DNA of 64,000 nucleotides from Cenococcum geophilum 1.58. Its lineage: Eukaryota; Ascomycota; Dothideomycetes; Gloniales; Gloniaceae. Within the stretch, counting starts at the first letter, position 1; each line of letters opens with the position of its first letter. The notes below the pieces were generated by a model. It had not been told where the DNA came from and did not search any database. It saw only the letters and a program-made list of their open reading frames with translations. The stretch covers positions 977,888 through 1,041,887 of the forward strand of contig KV748231.1 in NCBI GenBank assembly GCA_001692895.1, in the 5' to 3' direction. This document shows, one piece after another, positions 33,882 through 45,094 of this stretch. Position numbers and translations under genes: made by a program.

Positions 33882-35631
33882 ATGGGTCAAAATACCTTCT
33901 CTGTTGATTCTGACAAGACGCCTGACGAACCCTCTATGGCTGGCTCTACCAAGAACAGGCCTGCTTCCAGGCCCAAAACTACAACCGAGAAACCTTCCGA
34001 CGCCTCTGAAGATGATGCCCAGTACCCTAGCATTGGGAAGCTCATACTGGTTATGCTCGCTCTCTATCTCTCAATGTTCCTTGTCGCACTTGTAAGCTAG
34101 CCCACCTTACATGTTCGAAATTCGATAGCTAACACTGGTCCAGGACAAAACTATTATCGGAACAGCAATCCCACGGATAACTGATCAGTTTCACTCCCTT
34201 GGCGACATTGGCTGGTATGGAAGTGCCTACATGCTCACAATGTGTGCCTTCCAACTTATTTTCGGCCGTGTCTACACATTCTACTCCCCCAAATGGGTCT
34301 TTTTGGGTTGTATTGGCCTCTTTGAACTCGGTTCCGCTGTCTGTGGCGCTGCACCAAACTCCGTTGCACTTATCATTGGCCGCGCGATTGCGGGCTGTGG
34401 CTCCTCTGGCATCTCATCCGGCACGATCGTCATTGTCATGTACACGGTGCCGCTGGAGAAACGACCTGTCTTCCAAGGCTTAATTGGCGCTGTATTTGGC
34501 GTCGCATCGGTTATCGGGCCCCTACTCGGCGGTGCATTCACCAAGCACGTTTCCTGGCGCTGGTGCTTCTACATTAATCTGCCTATAGGTGCCGTTGCGG
34601 TGCTCATTCTATTCTTTGTACTCCATCTCCCCGAGCCAACCCAACGAAATCTCTCAACCAAAGAGAAGCTCTCTAAACTTGACCCTTTGGGAACGTTTTT
34701 CTTCCTCCCGGCCATTACCTGCCTCCTGCTCGCCCTCCAATGGGGCGGCAGCACCTACAACTGGAAAAACGGGCGCGTCACCGCTTTGCTGGTCGTGTTT
34801 GTGGTGCTGAGCACTGCCTTCATAGCTGTGCAAATATGGAAGCAGGACACAGCAACGGTGCCACTGCGGATCATCAAACAGCGCAGCATCGCCTTTGCCA
34901 TCTGCTTCTCTTTCTGTACTTCCGCATCGATGTTACTTTTCGTGTACTACATACCTATCTGGCTCCAAGCAATCAAGGATGTCGACGCCATGAAATCCGG
35001 CATAGATGTTATCCCATTCATTCTGGCGCTTGTCACCGGCAGCATATTGGCCGGGGGTATGGTCCAGAGACTTGGATACTACACACCCTTCATGATCGCA
35101 TCCTCGGTCCTCATGTCCATCGGCGCGGGCCTGATCTCGACCTGGCAGCCGAACACGGGGCACGCCAAGTGGATCGGATACCAGGTCATCTTCGGTCTCG
35201 GCCTCGGAATTGGGATGCAGCAACCCAGCATGGCTGCGCAGGTCGTTCTTCCCAATACAGACGTCCCCACCGGTGTGTCTCTCATGTTCTTCGCCCAGAA
35301 CGTCGGCGGCGCTGTGTTCGTTTCCGTCGGGCAGAACGTCTTTGCAAACCACCTTGTCAAGGATCTCACGAAAATTGCGGGTCTCGACGCTGCGGCGGTG
35401 GTCAACACCGGCGCGACCGACCTGAGGAGGGTTGTCCCCAGCAGCTTAGTGCCGCTGGTGCTGGAGGTGTACAATCATGCGGTCCAGAATGCGTTTTACG
35501 TGGGCGTGGCTATGGCGTGTTTCAGTATTGTTGGGGCAGCGGGAGTAGAGTGGAAGAGCGTCAAGGGCAGGGGGAGACATGGTGCTCCGCCAAAGAAGGT
35601 CGAAGGAAAGAAGGGCGATGAAGCCGTGTGA
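33882..35631 (+). CDS. MFS drug/toxic-compound efflux transporter (DHA2, 14-TMS)
   Basis: Proton-driven exporter of the plasma membrane. Exons 33882-34091 and 34144-35631 join in phase to 565 aa. A hydrophilic N-terminus of about 50 residues precedes helix 1 ([20 protein letters not shown]). The family motif D1 ([11 protein letters not shown]) and the antiporter motif C ([16 protein letters not shown]) are both clear. [11 protein letters not shown] and 14 hydrophobic segments place it in DHA2, the group with fungal metabolite and azole-type exporters. The substrate cannot be read from sequence. A Lys/Gly-rich tail ends the protein. Confidence 0.94.
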
Positions 35632-36514
35632 CCATGGTTTTACGGAAACATAGATATTAAAATGAATAGAGGAGTTATTAAGGGAAGTGAGAAGTGATGG
35701 AACCACAATATCTAGGAGTTAGTGTTTTATGTTTTCCCCCGGTCTAGAATATGAAGTGAGTTTTCTTTGGTGTATTAGCACTTTCTAAGATAGACCTACT
35801 ATTCCTAAGTACTAAGGTTTCCAACTTAAGATTAATAATACCCTTACCCCCACTCAGTGCGTAAATACAAAATCTGCCTTGAATCACGGGTTGCATTTGG
35901 CGAAGCCACTGTACGGTTCGCGATTTTGTCTCACTTTTAACCCTCTGAGCTCGGACCCCTAGAACTCGGTGCGTATTACTTCAAGGGGTATAAACTCTGC
36001 CGTTTGATCACCAAGATTTACCTCAGCAAGCTCAGACCATGGAATGAATTAGCGGACATACGCATATCCGCAAGCGGATATCGCTAACCTTTTTTGTCAA
36101 AAAGTTAATTCTATGGTCGGAGTTATCTCAGTAAGCGACTCAGACGGCAAGGGCAAACTAAAGGCGCACTCACTAATACTAAAGTATTACTAGTCTCTAT
36201 CCAAAAAACGCCACTTTCTTTTAACCAATCAGCTATCTACCGACCTTAAGTTTACACTGCCGTCTGAGGGCCTATGGTGCGGAACTCTATGGCGCTCAAC
36301 TTTAATTTTCGCAATTTTGTATGAGAGACACTTTTACCTATATATTTAACTCCCTAATAACACCTATTTAACCTAATAAGCTAATAAGTTAACTTAGACT
36401 AGTCTCCTCTATAATTAATTAGATTTTTATTAAAATATAAAGCTGTTAGCTAGGTAAGATTTAGGTAGATTTTGCGACGTTTTATGACACTAGGCGAGGC
36501 TCTAGTAATACAGC
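35632..36514. other. Intergenic turning into AT-rich repeat DNA
   Basis: Efflux-pump 3' flank, then a segment with a perfect 18-base palindrome, ATATCCGCAAGCGGATAT near 36064-36081, and from about 36330 onward strongly AT-rich sequence with no open frame. Confidence 0.45.
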
Positions 36515-36870
36515 GTTAAAAATTACCTTTTTTACTGCCGTATCTTGACTCTTTTATAACATCTAGTTATTATAAAAATTACTATAAGGTAGGAGCCCTT
36601 TAGCTTCTCTATCTATTACATTAAATAACGACGTTGTAGCTATATTATATAAAATATTAGATATGGGCAGTCGGTCGTATTTTATCCAAAATACACCAAA
36701 ATTACCTTTTTTACTGCCGTATCTCGACCATTTTATAACATCTAGTTATTATAAAAATACTATAAGGTAGAAGCTAAAGAGCTTCTCTATCTATTACATT
36801 AAATAACAATATTGTAGCTATATTATGTGGGATATTGGATATAGGCAGTCGGTCGCACTTTATCTAAACT
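36515..36870. repeat. 178-bp tandem duplication (two copies)
   Basis: 36515-36692 and 36693-36870 are diverged direct copies: both contain AATTACCTTTTTTACTGCCG, TTTTATAACATCTAGTTATT, CTTCTCTATCTATTACATTA and GGGCAGTCGGTCG/AGGCAGTCGGTCG in the same order. Differences are mostly transitions, as RIP would make. The unit is unrecognised. Confidence 0.85.
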
Positions 36871-37184
36871 TATTACTTTAAATCTCATAAGTCGACCCAA
36901 AAAAGTCACTTTACGTTTTTCCACCTGTAATTTTAACAATTTACTTTTATACTATAGGGTTTTTATATAAATATTTTTAAAAATACGTTATTTAGGGTAA
37001 AAGTAGGGCAGTAGAAAAGGTGGGAAAGAGATAAATTAATTTACACCCCCACAACAGCTATCATCTCAGAAATACCGTTAAATTGATCCGCAGAAGCAGC
37101 TCTATAATCGATGAGTATATCCACTCAGTACGCCTCCACGATATCTAGTAGAAAGCGCCGCCGAATGGGCGATTCGCCTGCTCA

Positions 37185-37472
37185 GGGTTTGCACGAAGCT
37201 CTTCACGAAGCTTTGCACGAAGCTCCGCACAAAGCTCTGCATACGGAGGCTCTGCACGAGGCTCTGCACGAAGCTCTGCACGAATCTCTGCGTACGGAGG
37301 CTCTGCATGAAGCTCTGCACGAAGCTCTGCACGAAGCTCTGCATACGGAGGCTCTGCACAACGGCTCTGCGTACGACGGTTCTGCGTACGACGGCTCTAC
37401 TACGGAGGCTCTATATAAAAGCTTTGTGCAGAGCCTCCGTACGCAGAGCTTCGTGCAGAGCTTTTATACACG
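37185..37472. repeat. 12-bp tandem repeat array with inverted arm
   Basis: Units of GAAGCTCTGCAC and close variants (with CATACGGAG/GTACGGAG interruptions) run from about 37195 to 37365, then GTACGACGG/TCTGC units follow. From 37420 the same units return inverted (GTGCAGAGCCTCCGTACG, CAGAGCTTCGTGCAGAGC). The array could fold into a long hairpin. A 149-codon frame runs through it reading repeated EALH, but the opposite strand is open too, so coding is not supported. Confidence 0.85.
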
Positions 37473-37560
37473 GAGCCTCTGTACGGCCTACCCAAGTAAT
37501 AACTACCTAAGGTTCTTTAGGGTAGCAATTATAGATTTATATAGGTTTTATATATATTAG

Positions 37561-38007
37561 CTAACGTTTACTGGCGTTGAATAAAATTATATAGAGCTTA
37601 CGCTCTTAACAACGCGGTTTTTTTTTAACGAAAATAAGCATAAGACCTAAAAATACCTAAGCAATAAAAATAATATATTCTAAAAGCCAAGGTTCTATTA
37701 TATAATCGATAAACTTTGGGAAATAATATAAAATACTGGTGTTGAGTTATTTTAATATCCGCAACCTCCGCAACGCGGATATCGTTTNCNCNCTTTTTTT
37801 TTTTTTTTTTTTTGAAATCATACACCGTTTTAGCTGCCCTAAGGGCGCCATGCCGGGTCTTCTATTTTACAGAGGTAGATCCTAGGTAATCACCCGTCTC
37901 ATCTACAGCAGTGATTCCGTGAGGCCCTCATCCGCCTGTCTTACGCGCTTTACAAATGTTGCGAATCACGCTCAGACGTGATTCCGGTGGTTTCGCACAA
38001 ATGTAGT
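37561..38007. other. AT-rich gap region with Ns
   Basis: Contains ambiguous bases at 37788-37792 followed by a T-run, marking poor assembly, and no gene. From 37962 the sequence CTCAGACGTGATTCCGGTGG begins, which recurs inverted beyond the next transposon. Confidence 0.5.
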
Positions 38008-38009
38008 TA

Positions 38010-40567
38010 GAGGTGCCGACGGGCTCGTGCACGCTACGGGCTCATGCACGGTTTGATCACGCATCATCACCAAGTTCAAAAATTCACAACTCCACCAAAT
38101 ATTTATAGATTTCTACCAAATTAAAATCTGAGAGTCTTTTGGTGTTGCGCTTTTATTCTATCGTGATTATAGAGTCGCCATGCCATTTGGGGGGGTTGCG
38201 CATTTGTTGAGGCCGCCTAGAGGCCGCCTTTACAACCCCATCCTCTACCTCGTACTCCTCCTTAATAGAAGTCTCCTCCGGAATAGTGAATATAACCTAC
38301 TTAACCTTCTGCCTCTCCTATATTAATCTTCTCTCTGCTTTTAGCTATATATTAAACTCTTATATAAAGCGAACCTCGTCTATAAGGCGCTTTTTCTCTT
38401 ACTTAGTATCCTCCTTATGCTTTTACTTAGTAGCTTTACTAGCCTTTGTTATTTTATTAATTCTTTGCTTATTTTCCTTCGCTAGCCACCTCCGCACCTT
38501 ATCCTTTACTTTACAAACTATATTAGCTTCCTTAATATCCTCTTTCTCTTAATAGAGCTCTTAGGCCTCCTATACCTTATTAGGTAAGTAAACAATAGCT
38601 CTAACGTACCCGACCACCAAGTGGCGAACACCACCAAAAACACGACGCGTCTGCAACTACTATTGAAATGGCCACACCACAACAACAAGAAGCATTACAC
38701 AGAAAGGGCAGATTAATTCTAGCTCTCCAGGCCTACAAGCAGGGCCAAACTAATTCCCTTAACACCGCCGCGATATTGTAGGTTCGCCACATGGTGGTAT
38801 TCGCCACTTGGTGGTCGGGTACGTTACCACCTTTATTTAATGCTAGAATCTAAAAGAGATTCTTTTACCTCTTTCTCTTCCTTTATTTTATCTTAAAAGC
38901 TTCCTAATAGCCTTAAATGCGGTTTTAAAGAAGTATATTAGTCGCTATAAGCTTATAAATATTAAGGGTGAGAGCCTTTACCCGTCTATTAGTCTTAGAT
39001 TAAACTACGTCCTCTACTACCTATTTTAGCTAGGTTTTTATCTTCTTCTAGTTACTAGCTATAAGGATTAAGCCTATAGAGTTACTAGAAGATAGTCTCT
39101 CTTTATCTTTTTCCTTTTTAGCGTTAAATTGCTCTAATACCGTATTAGGGTCCTATAGGTGTATACTGGTCTTTTTTTATCTACTAGCTATATTCTTTAG
39201 CGTTATAGCCTTCTCCTATACTACCTAAAAGGTCCTAAAGAAGTCTCTCTTTGTAAAGCGTAAGAGTCCTTTATAATTTATAAGGAACTGGTTTAATTTA
39301 TCCGAATAATAAATAGCTATTACGGCACCGTAACGGACCTAGTTAGGGGGCTCGCTTAAGCCTTGGCATATGTATATAAACGTGTCCTTTTCTACCTTTT
39401 GCTTCTTATCTTAATATCTAAGTCTATAGACTATTAATTGTACGGGCTTATATACGTTCTTTACGGCGCTCGTGCCTTAATTAACTAAGTCGCTATAATA
39501 ATGGCTAGAGGAGAGAAGAGAGAGATGTCTAAAGGCTAAAGCCGGTGAGTTAAATGAGGAGGATAGATAGCTAGGAGAATCCTATAGTTGTTGTAATACT
39601 TAATAAACTTTATATTTATATAAAAACCATAGCCATTAATAATAAGAAGCCTTTAATCTCTTTTAGCCTTTACCTTTATCTCTCTATTAAAGATCTTTAA
39701 CTATTAAAGGTTAAGGCTGTTATTGGTCTATCTAGAAGGTATTAAGGTAAAGAAGTAGTTATATTTATTAGGGTTAAAATCCTCTAGCTATATGTCTTAG
39801 ATATTATTTAATATAGCTTAATAGATAAGAGTTAGTATAAGTGCTATTTGGTCTACGTAGATAGCTGCTACTACTATAATTTACTCTCTATTTCTATTTT
39901 AAATAATATTTTACATTCTTCCTAACTTAAAGGCACTCCTACTAAAGATCCTCTACTTCTTTTTTATATAACTGATAAGGAAGCCCTTTTTATTTATGTT
40001 CTAAGTATTACCTAGCTTAATATTATATTCCTTTATCTTTTGTCCTAAGAGCTTAAAGTAAAGGCTGTAATATAGCGCTAAATCAGCCCTCTTCCTAGAT
40101 TTATTAATAGGAAGAAGGTATCCTAATTAGAGTATTTTTAATTTCTATTTAACCCAGCGTAAAGCCTAGTTAATTTCTAGCATTCTTTTAGCTATTTCTA
40201 AGGCTAGATTTTACACCATCTAATATAAAGGGGGCAGCCCTATTTTAAATAAGTCGTTAATATAATTAATAAGAGCCCTCTCCTGCCTAGGGGTAAGAAT
40301 TTTTTAAGAATTGTAGCCATTAACCTTGCTGCCCGTCTTTCCATTAAATTGCTTTAAGAGGGTGCTTTGGTTAACCCCATGCTTATCTGCCATAGCCTGG
40401 ATATTTTTTTTCTCTTAGAGGTGAAGCTCCGCGACCGCATCTTTAATTTTACCCATTTTTTATTGAAATCTATTGAAAATTGGTGGAGTTGTGTGCGTCG
40501 CAAGATGAGCGGTGAGGGTTGATGAGCGTGCACGAGCCCGTAGCGTGCACGAGCCCGTCGTGACCTC
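38010..40567 (-). mobile_element. RIP-degraded pogo/Fot1-like transposon (2558 bp)
   Basis: Long terminal inverted repeats: GAGGTGCCGACGGGCTCGTG at the left matches, inverted, the right end over about 45 bases including two GGGCTCGTGCAC-type subrepeats. TA borders both sides (38008-38009, 40568-40569). On the minus strand from an ATG at 40456 the translation opens MGKIKDAVAELHL, then after a stop reads IQAMADKHGVNQSTLLKQF and later LTPRQERALINYI. These resemble the HTH_psq and CENP-B-like DNA-binding domains of pogo transposases. Stops (TAA/TAG in place of CAA/CAG) break it throughout, so it is inactive. A small intact MITE is nested at 38604-38824. Confidence 0.88.
38604..38824 (+). mobile_element. 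Nested pogo-type MITE, not RIP-mutated (221 bp)
   Basis: The terminal inverted repeat is ACGTACCCGACCACCAAGTG at the left, with its complement at the right, plus GGCGAA next to it; TA borders both sides (38602-38603, 38825-38826). Inside, ATG at 38668 opens a 37-codon frame (MATPQQQEALHRKGRLILAL, then QAYKQGQ) that resembles the start of a pogo/Fot1 HTH_psq domain. The element thus looks like an internal deletion derivative keeping the 5' end of a transposase gene. Its base composition is balanced, unlike the AT-rich host element. Confidence 0.88.
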
Positions 40568-40902
40568 TAGTCGGCTTGCGGACCGATTGAAAATCCGCAC
40601 CAACGGAATTACGTCTGAGCCTGCTGAGCCAGTACAATGCCGCCACGTTGGATGCCTCAGAGCCTTAGGTTTCTAGGCAGATGCGCTCATGTCGAACGAA
40701 CTCGTGTGTAGGTTGATCTACGAAGAAAATGAGACGGTGTATGAGTCAAAGGCACCCTTGATCTAACCCTAATATAGTAGTGATCGGCACCAGGTCGACA
40801 GCCCAGCCTTTCTGTTTCTCATGTATGATTGTACATAAGATTCCATACTAGCGATCTAATTTTGTCTCAACTGTATGCCAATGTTAATTCATTAGATACA
40901 GA
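40568..40902. other. Flank of the pogo element and HET-gene promoter
   Basis: At 40600-40625 CCAACGGAATTACGTCTGAG is the inverted partner of 37962-37981, so the pogo element sits inside an older short inverted-repeat element. The rest is presumably the promoter of the HET gene. Confidence 0.55.
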
Positions 40903-43428
40903 ATGACGAGTGAGGAGGCCTCTTCGAAGAACGTTTGCCGAAAGTGTTGTGAGGGAAACCAATATAGACCGAAGATTTCGACAGCCATACCATTCCAGTA
41001 CCAGAAACTGCACGATGGTCAAATACGGTTCGCTACACTCCATCCCGGATGCCCGGACTGTGATATCACTATATCACTTCATCATTGGGTTCACGATTTC
41101 CATCAGCCAGACACCCTGAAACCCGCGAGGATTCCCAATTTTACAGGGGCGGTTACACATCTGCGCGCCCCACAGCCGAATGAAGATGGTAGCGGAAACT
41201 TCAGCAGTACATTTGACCGTCGCATGAGCAATGATACTCAAAGCGTCTCAACTTTTAGCATACGGTCATCTATTCAACGAAGTTGGTCCTCGAGACTATC
41301 TAAGAGCCTCTCCGTGCCACAATATAGGAAAAGTAGCGCCGACTTCGGGTCTAGAAAGACGAAAGCTATTCGGCGCAAAAGGAAAAATTCGAAAGAACAA
41401 GATCAACCAAACTTGTGGATAACATCAAATCCTGACAATCTTACAGTACAGCATAATATAGACCATATCCCTCCTTTTAATCTAAAGTACGGATTCCCGG
41501 TTTTCGACCATCGAGGTGTAACAACTCATTTCTTACTCACCGGAGCAATTGAGGGTGAGCCCTTCTTTGAATACCGCGCTGCGGTCACTTATGAGGCCCT
41601 GTCTTATACCTGGGGAGATGCAACGCCGACTGAGTCTATCTTTTGTGATGGCACTCTCCTTCGCATACCTAAGAACCTTTTTAATGCACTTCAGCATTTG
41701 CGTTTGAGGAACTGCCCACGATTCTTATGGATTGATGCAATATGCATCAACCAGAGTGATATCGAGGAGCGTAATCATCAAGTACAAATAATGAAGTACA
41801 TTTATCAACATGCTGGAAAGGTTCCCATCTGGCTAGGAGTAGCAGACATGTACACTAAACGCGCTATCACTTGGTTCGATCGATGGGCTAGATTAGCAGA
41901 AGACCTCAACGACTTAGGCTTACCACTCTTTCAGAAAAAATACATGGAAGATGATGAGTGGGTAGTCCCAAAGGGTGCAGACCTCCGGAGTGTGCAAGCA
42001 TATCTGAAGAGGCCATGGTTCAGTCGAGCATGGACTTTCCAGGAAATTTGTCTTGCAGCTGACGCTTCAATAATATGTGGAAATCACGAAATGCCATGGG
42101 TGACATTTGCAAATGCCTGTTCCACAGCGGAAACCATTGGTCTTGAGCATATTATTTACAACCCTAACAGTGGCAATCTACAAATCGTTCTCGAGTATCA
42201 CGATGCAATGTCAGCAGCAGACACTACCCGCGTTAAAGACGCATTACGACTTTCCAGTCTTCTGCGGCAGGCGCAGTTCCGCGAAGCGTCGAATGCAAGA
42301 GACAGAATCTATTGCTTATTGGGTATGGCATCGAGCAACCAGGAAGACATATACAAAGTTGATTACTCCCTGTCGGTGGAACAGGTTTACATTCAATTTA
42401 CGCGCTCCATGCTAAGAGCGGATAAGCACCTTGAGCTCCTATCCGACGCAAGCAGGGGTGAACAGAGCGCCAGCTTGCCATCGTGGGTCCCCGACTGGCG
42501 TCTACCTCTGACAGTCACACCGATATCACAGCGGCTACAAGATGGATCTTCTAGATACCATGTAAATCGAGGAGTCCTCGTAGAAGAATTCATTCCCCAA
42601 GACGAAGATCACCCAAAATTGTCGTGTAACGGCATTCGAATGGGAAAGATTCACGCAGTACACAGCCTCCGCGAACTTCTCAAAGATACGGATGTCTCAA
42701 AAGTGAGTACTCGTGGATGGCGCTATATTTTTCAGAAATATCAAGGTTTCCTCCGACGTCTGGGTCTTACTGGGCGTTATGTCTTCACGACTGAGCTGTA
42801 CACGTTAGCTTTCATTCGAACATTGTCGGCAGATACGCTTCCCATCTCAAAACGTTTGGACGAGGGTGTCATAGAGAACGAGTTCCCTTGGCACCATATA
42901 TGGCCGAACACGATGAAGCCGTCGGAATTTCGGAGATATCACATGACACGCTTCGAATTTCCCGACGAGATGTCGACAGTTATTCCGAAATGGATAAACC
43001 GGATATATGGATCCATGGTGAATTACAATGCCCCAAAGCGCTTTTCGGTCCTTCGGTCAGTGAAGCAGCTGCGGCCTGGCTTCTCCTACTATCGTGATGA
43101 CCATAACCTCGATAAAATGACCGAAGAGATTGTGACAGCCATCAACCGCTTAATTGAGGGAAGGGTCTTTTTCCTAACCGATAGAGGTTATATCGGTATA
43201 GGGCCTGCTAACACCCAGCCCGATGATTGCTTGTGCACCCTTGCAGGTGGCGATGTTCCGTACACGATCAGGCCTACGATGAATGCAAGCGAATATACTT
43301 TTATAGGAGAGAGCTATGTTCATGGAATCATGGATGGCGAGTTTTGGAATTTTTGCCAGCCAAAACATGGACACGTGGACAATCTAAACCAAAAGCTGAC
43401 GAGAGTTGAGAAAATTATTCTTGTTTAG
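40903..43428 (+). CDS. Heterokaryon-incompatibility (HET) domain protein
   Basis: Single-exon 841-aa protein. HET domain (PF06985) from about residue 230: YEALSYTWGD, then FNALQHLRLRNCPRFLWIDA, ICINQSDIEERNHQVQIM and, at about residue 370, RPWFSRAWTFQEI. ARDRIYCLLGM near residue 465 is the conserved post-domain element. The N-terminus has CRKCC and CPDC pairs that could bind metal, and a Ser/Arg-rich linker (about 110-170). HET proteins act in nonself recognition and trigger cell death in incompatible fusions; the partner here is unknown. The coding sequence is free of RIP-type damage although a RIPed transposon ends 330 bp upstream. Confidence 0.93.
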   Translation: MTSEEASSKNVCRKCCEGNQYRPKISTAIPFQYQKLHDGQIRFATLHPGCPDCDITISLHHWVHDFHQPDTLKPARIPNFTGAVTHLRAPQPNEDGSGNFSSTFDRRMSNDTQSVSTFSIRSSIQRSWSSRLSKSLSVPQYRKSSADFGSRKTKAIRRKRKNSKEQDQPNLWITSNPDNLTVQHNIDHIPPFNLKYGFPVFDHRGVTTHFLLTGAIEGEPFFEYRAAVTYEALSYTWGDATPTESIFCDGTLLRIPKNLFNALQHLRLRNCPRFLWIDAICINQSDIEERNHQVQIMKYIYQHAGKVPIWLGVADMYTKRAITWFDRWARLAEDLNDLGLPLFQKKYMEDDEWVVPKGADLRSVQAYLKRPWFSRAWTFQEICLAADASIICGNHEMPWVTFANACSTAETIGLEHIIYNPNSGNLQIVLEYHDAMSAADTTRVKDALRLSSLLRQAQFREASNARDRIYCLLGMASSNQEDIYKVDYSLSVEQVYIQFTRSMLRADKHLELLSDASRGEQSASLPSWVPDWRLPLTVTPISQRLQDGSSRYHVNRGVLVEEFIPQDEDHPKLSCNGIRMGKIHAVHSLRELLKDTDVSKVSTRGWRYIFQKYQGFLRRLGLTGRYVFTTELYTLAFIRTLSADTLPISKRLDEGVIENEFPWHHIWPNTMKPSEFRRYHMTRFEFPDEMSTVIPKWINRIYGSMVNYNAPKRFSVLRSVKQLRPGFSYYRDDHNLDKMTEEIVTAINRLIEGRVFFLTDRGYIGIGPANTQPDDCLCTLAGGDVPYTIRPTMNASEYTFIGESYVHGIMDGEFWNFCQPKHGHVDNLNQKLTRVEKIILV

Positions 43429-43799
43429 CTTTATTCTGGCTCAAGACCCCCTCTAAGAACTCATATTCAACCCCGGCTATGAATCGGCAAGGCGCTCGGT
43501 GATCTTGGTTGAAGCCAAAGCTCTTTAGGTGGTGATTTTTAAGCTTCATTAGTTTCCAAAGACGGTCGGGCTTTGTCCATTTCGATGTTCGATGCCGTAG
43601 AAAATTGTCAAAGACCTCGGCCGTGAAAGAGAATAGGCGCAACTACATAGCAAAGAGCATGGCTTGACTTTTAAGGACTTAAAGGGTAAGCGCTTTAATG
43701 GCCGCAGTATTCTAATATGGTAGGTTTGTTGGTAGGGGGGGGCTGGGGCATCCACAGGAGCTTCCTTAGGTCACGTGATCATCGCTTAGCTAGTATATA

Positions 43800-43822
43800 G
43801 AGTCGTCCCGAAGGGACGACTC
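43800..43822. repeat. Perfect hairpin GAGTCGTCCC/GGGACGACTC
   Basis: A 10-base stem with a GAA loop, adjacent to a GC-rich segment. It is too short and isolated to assign a role; no T-run follows, so it does not look like a terminator. Confidence 0.75.
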
Positions 43823-44604
43823 CACCTTATGGAGTCCACACTATCATACACCTGCATTCCCGTGTGACAGGTTTTATAGGTGAGGGTGGTAGCTAGGGGT
43901 GAGAGCGGTGACAGGGGTGACACGCTGTAAGGGATATTATTGCAGTTGCCCTCAGGACAACCCCCGGACCCTCGGATGGTCGTCGGGCACGTGCCCGTAG
44001 TATATAGTCTCCACGATCCCAGAGGCCTTACCTCCTTAAGGATTTGTCTCCTCTACAATCTATCCTGTTCCTACAATCGTGCCTTATAGCCCCCTGTCTA
44101 CAAAGTCCCCTTATATTTAAATACTTTATACTCCTTTTAGAAGGGCAGTCGGCTCTAGAGAATTAGATTATTTATTTACTTATTAATTAATTTTTACTCT
44201 TTTTTATACTTTTTTTTAATAACTATTATAATATATATAAATAGTTTTAAAAGGATATTAAATAGACTCTCTTTAATCAATTTACTTATCTTTAAGTATA
44301 TATTTATAAGAGGCTAATATAACACCCTATAAAGGAATATAAGCTTATAAAGCTATTTATATAATATAATTAAAAGCTTTACTCTACCTATATCAAGGCA
44401 TAGTGGGGCTTTACTAGATCTATTACTAAATATACCTTATAAATCTTATAATAGTAAAAATTGAAAGAGATCTTGTAGAGTTTTAAAAACTCTATTTAGT
44501 TACTCTATCTATTCTATAGAAGAGATAAATACTAGCTCTCTTATATGAAGTGATTTAATTCTAAAGACTAAGTGTATATAGTAATTATATAGCAAAATTG
44601 ACAG

Positions 44605-44700
44605 CTTCTACGACCTCGTAGCCTTGATCATGGAGCCTTGATCCTATCGATTCTATTGGCTAGATCTTATCGATAACTGTGGGACACATTTCGCCAGGAC
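44605..44700. repeat. Fragment of the TTATCGATAAGA MITE family, copy C
   Basis: Contains GGAGCCTTGATC, TCTATTGGCTAGATCTTATC and GATAAC, the inverted form of the core of copy A (GATAAGAGCTAGCCAATAGA...GATCAAGGCTCC). Ends not found. Confidence 0.7.
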
Positions 44701-45047
44701 AAGGTATATCCCAAGGACTCAATGAATTGGAGATATCCGCAATGGTGCCTTGCTCGCATTATTGATTGGATCTCTGTATCTTTCGGAGCCATCGTTGGTT
44801 GAGCGGAGAGGTTGGGTAGCTCTCAGTAACGCCCATTTCCTGATCCTTTGACGGCTCTGAGAAGCTGGTGCCCCGATAATCCCAGCGAAACTGCGGTTGC
44901 GTTATTAAAATACATCTTTGGGACAAGCTAACATACAGCTGGGACGGACCCTCTCAAACAGCACCGTTGAGTTTGAAGATCATCAGAAAGTCGTTTCTCC
45001 CGGATAGCATGCGCAAAACCGTTTACTTCACTGTGCAGACGCTTTTG

Positions 45048-45094
45048 AGTGCATATTACTGCTGATCAGTGCATATTATTGCTGATCAGTGCAT
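45048..45094. repeat. 20-bp direct duplication
   Basis: AGTGCATATTACTGCTGATC is followed directly by a one-base variant and then a partial third copy (AGTGCATG). Confidence 0.8.

Noticed and set aside
22840-35631. Secondary-metabolite gene cluster (P450, Zn2Cys6 factor, efflux pump)
   Set aside because: No polyketide, peptide, terpene or other backbone enzyme is present, and a sugar transporter and hypothetical gene intervene.
43926-44101. Solo LTR (TGTAAGGGAT ... CTGTCTACA)
   Set aside because: It begins TG, ends CA and has a TATA-like box, but the 5 bases on either side do not match and no second copy is in the window, so boundaries are unproven.
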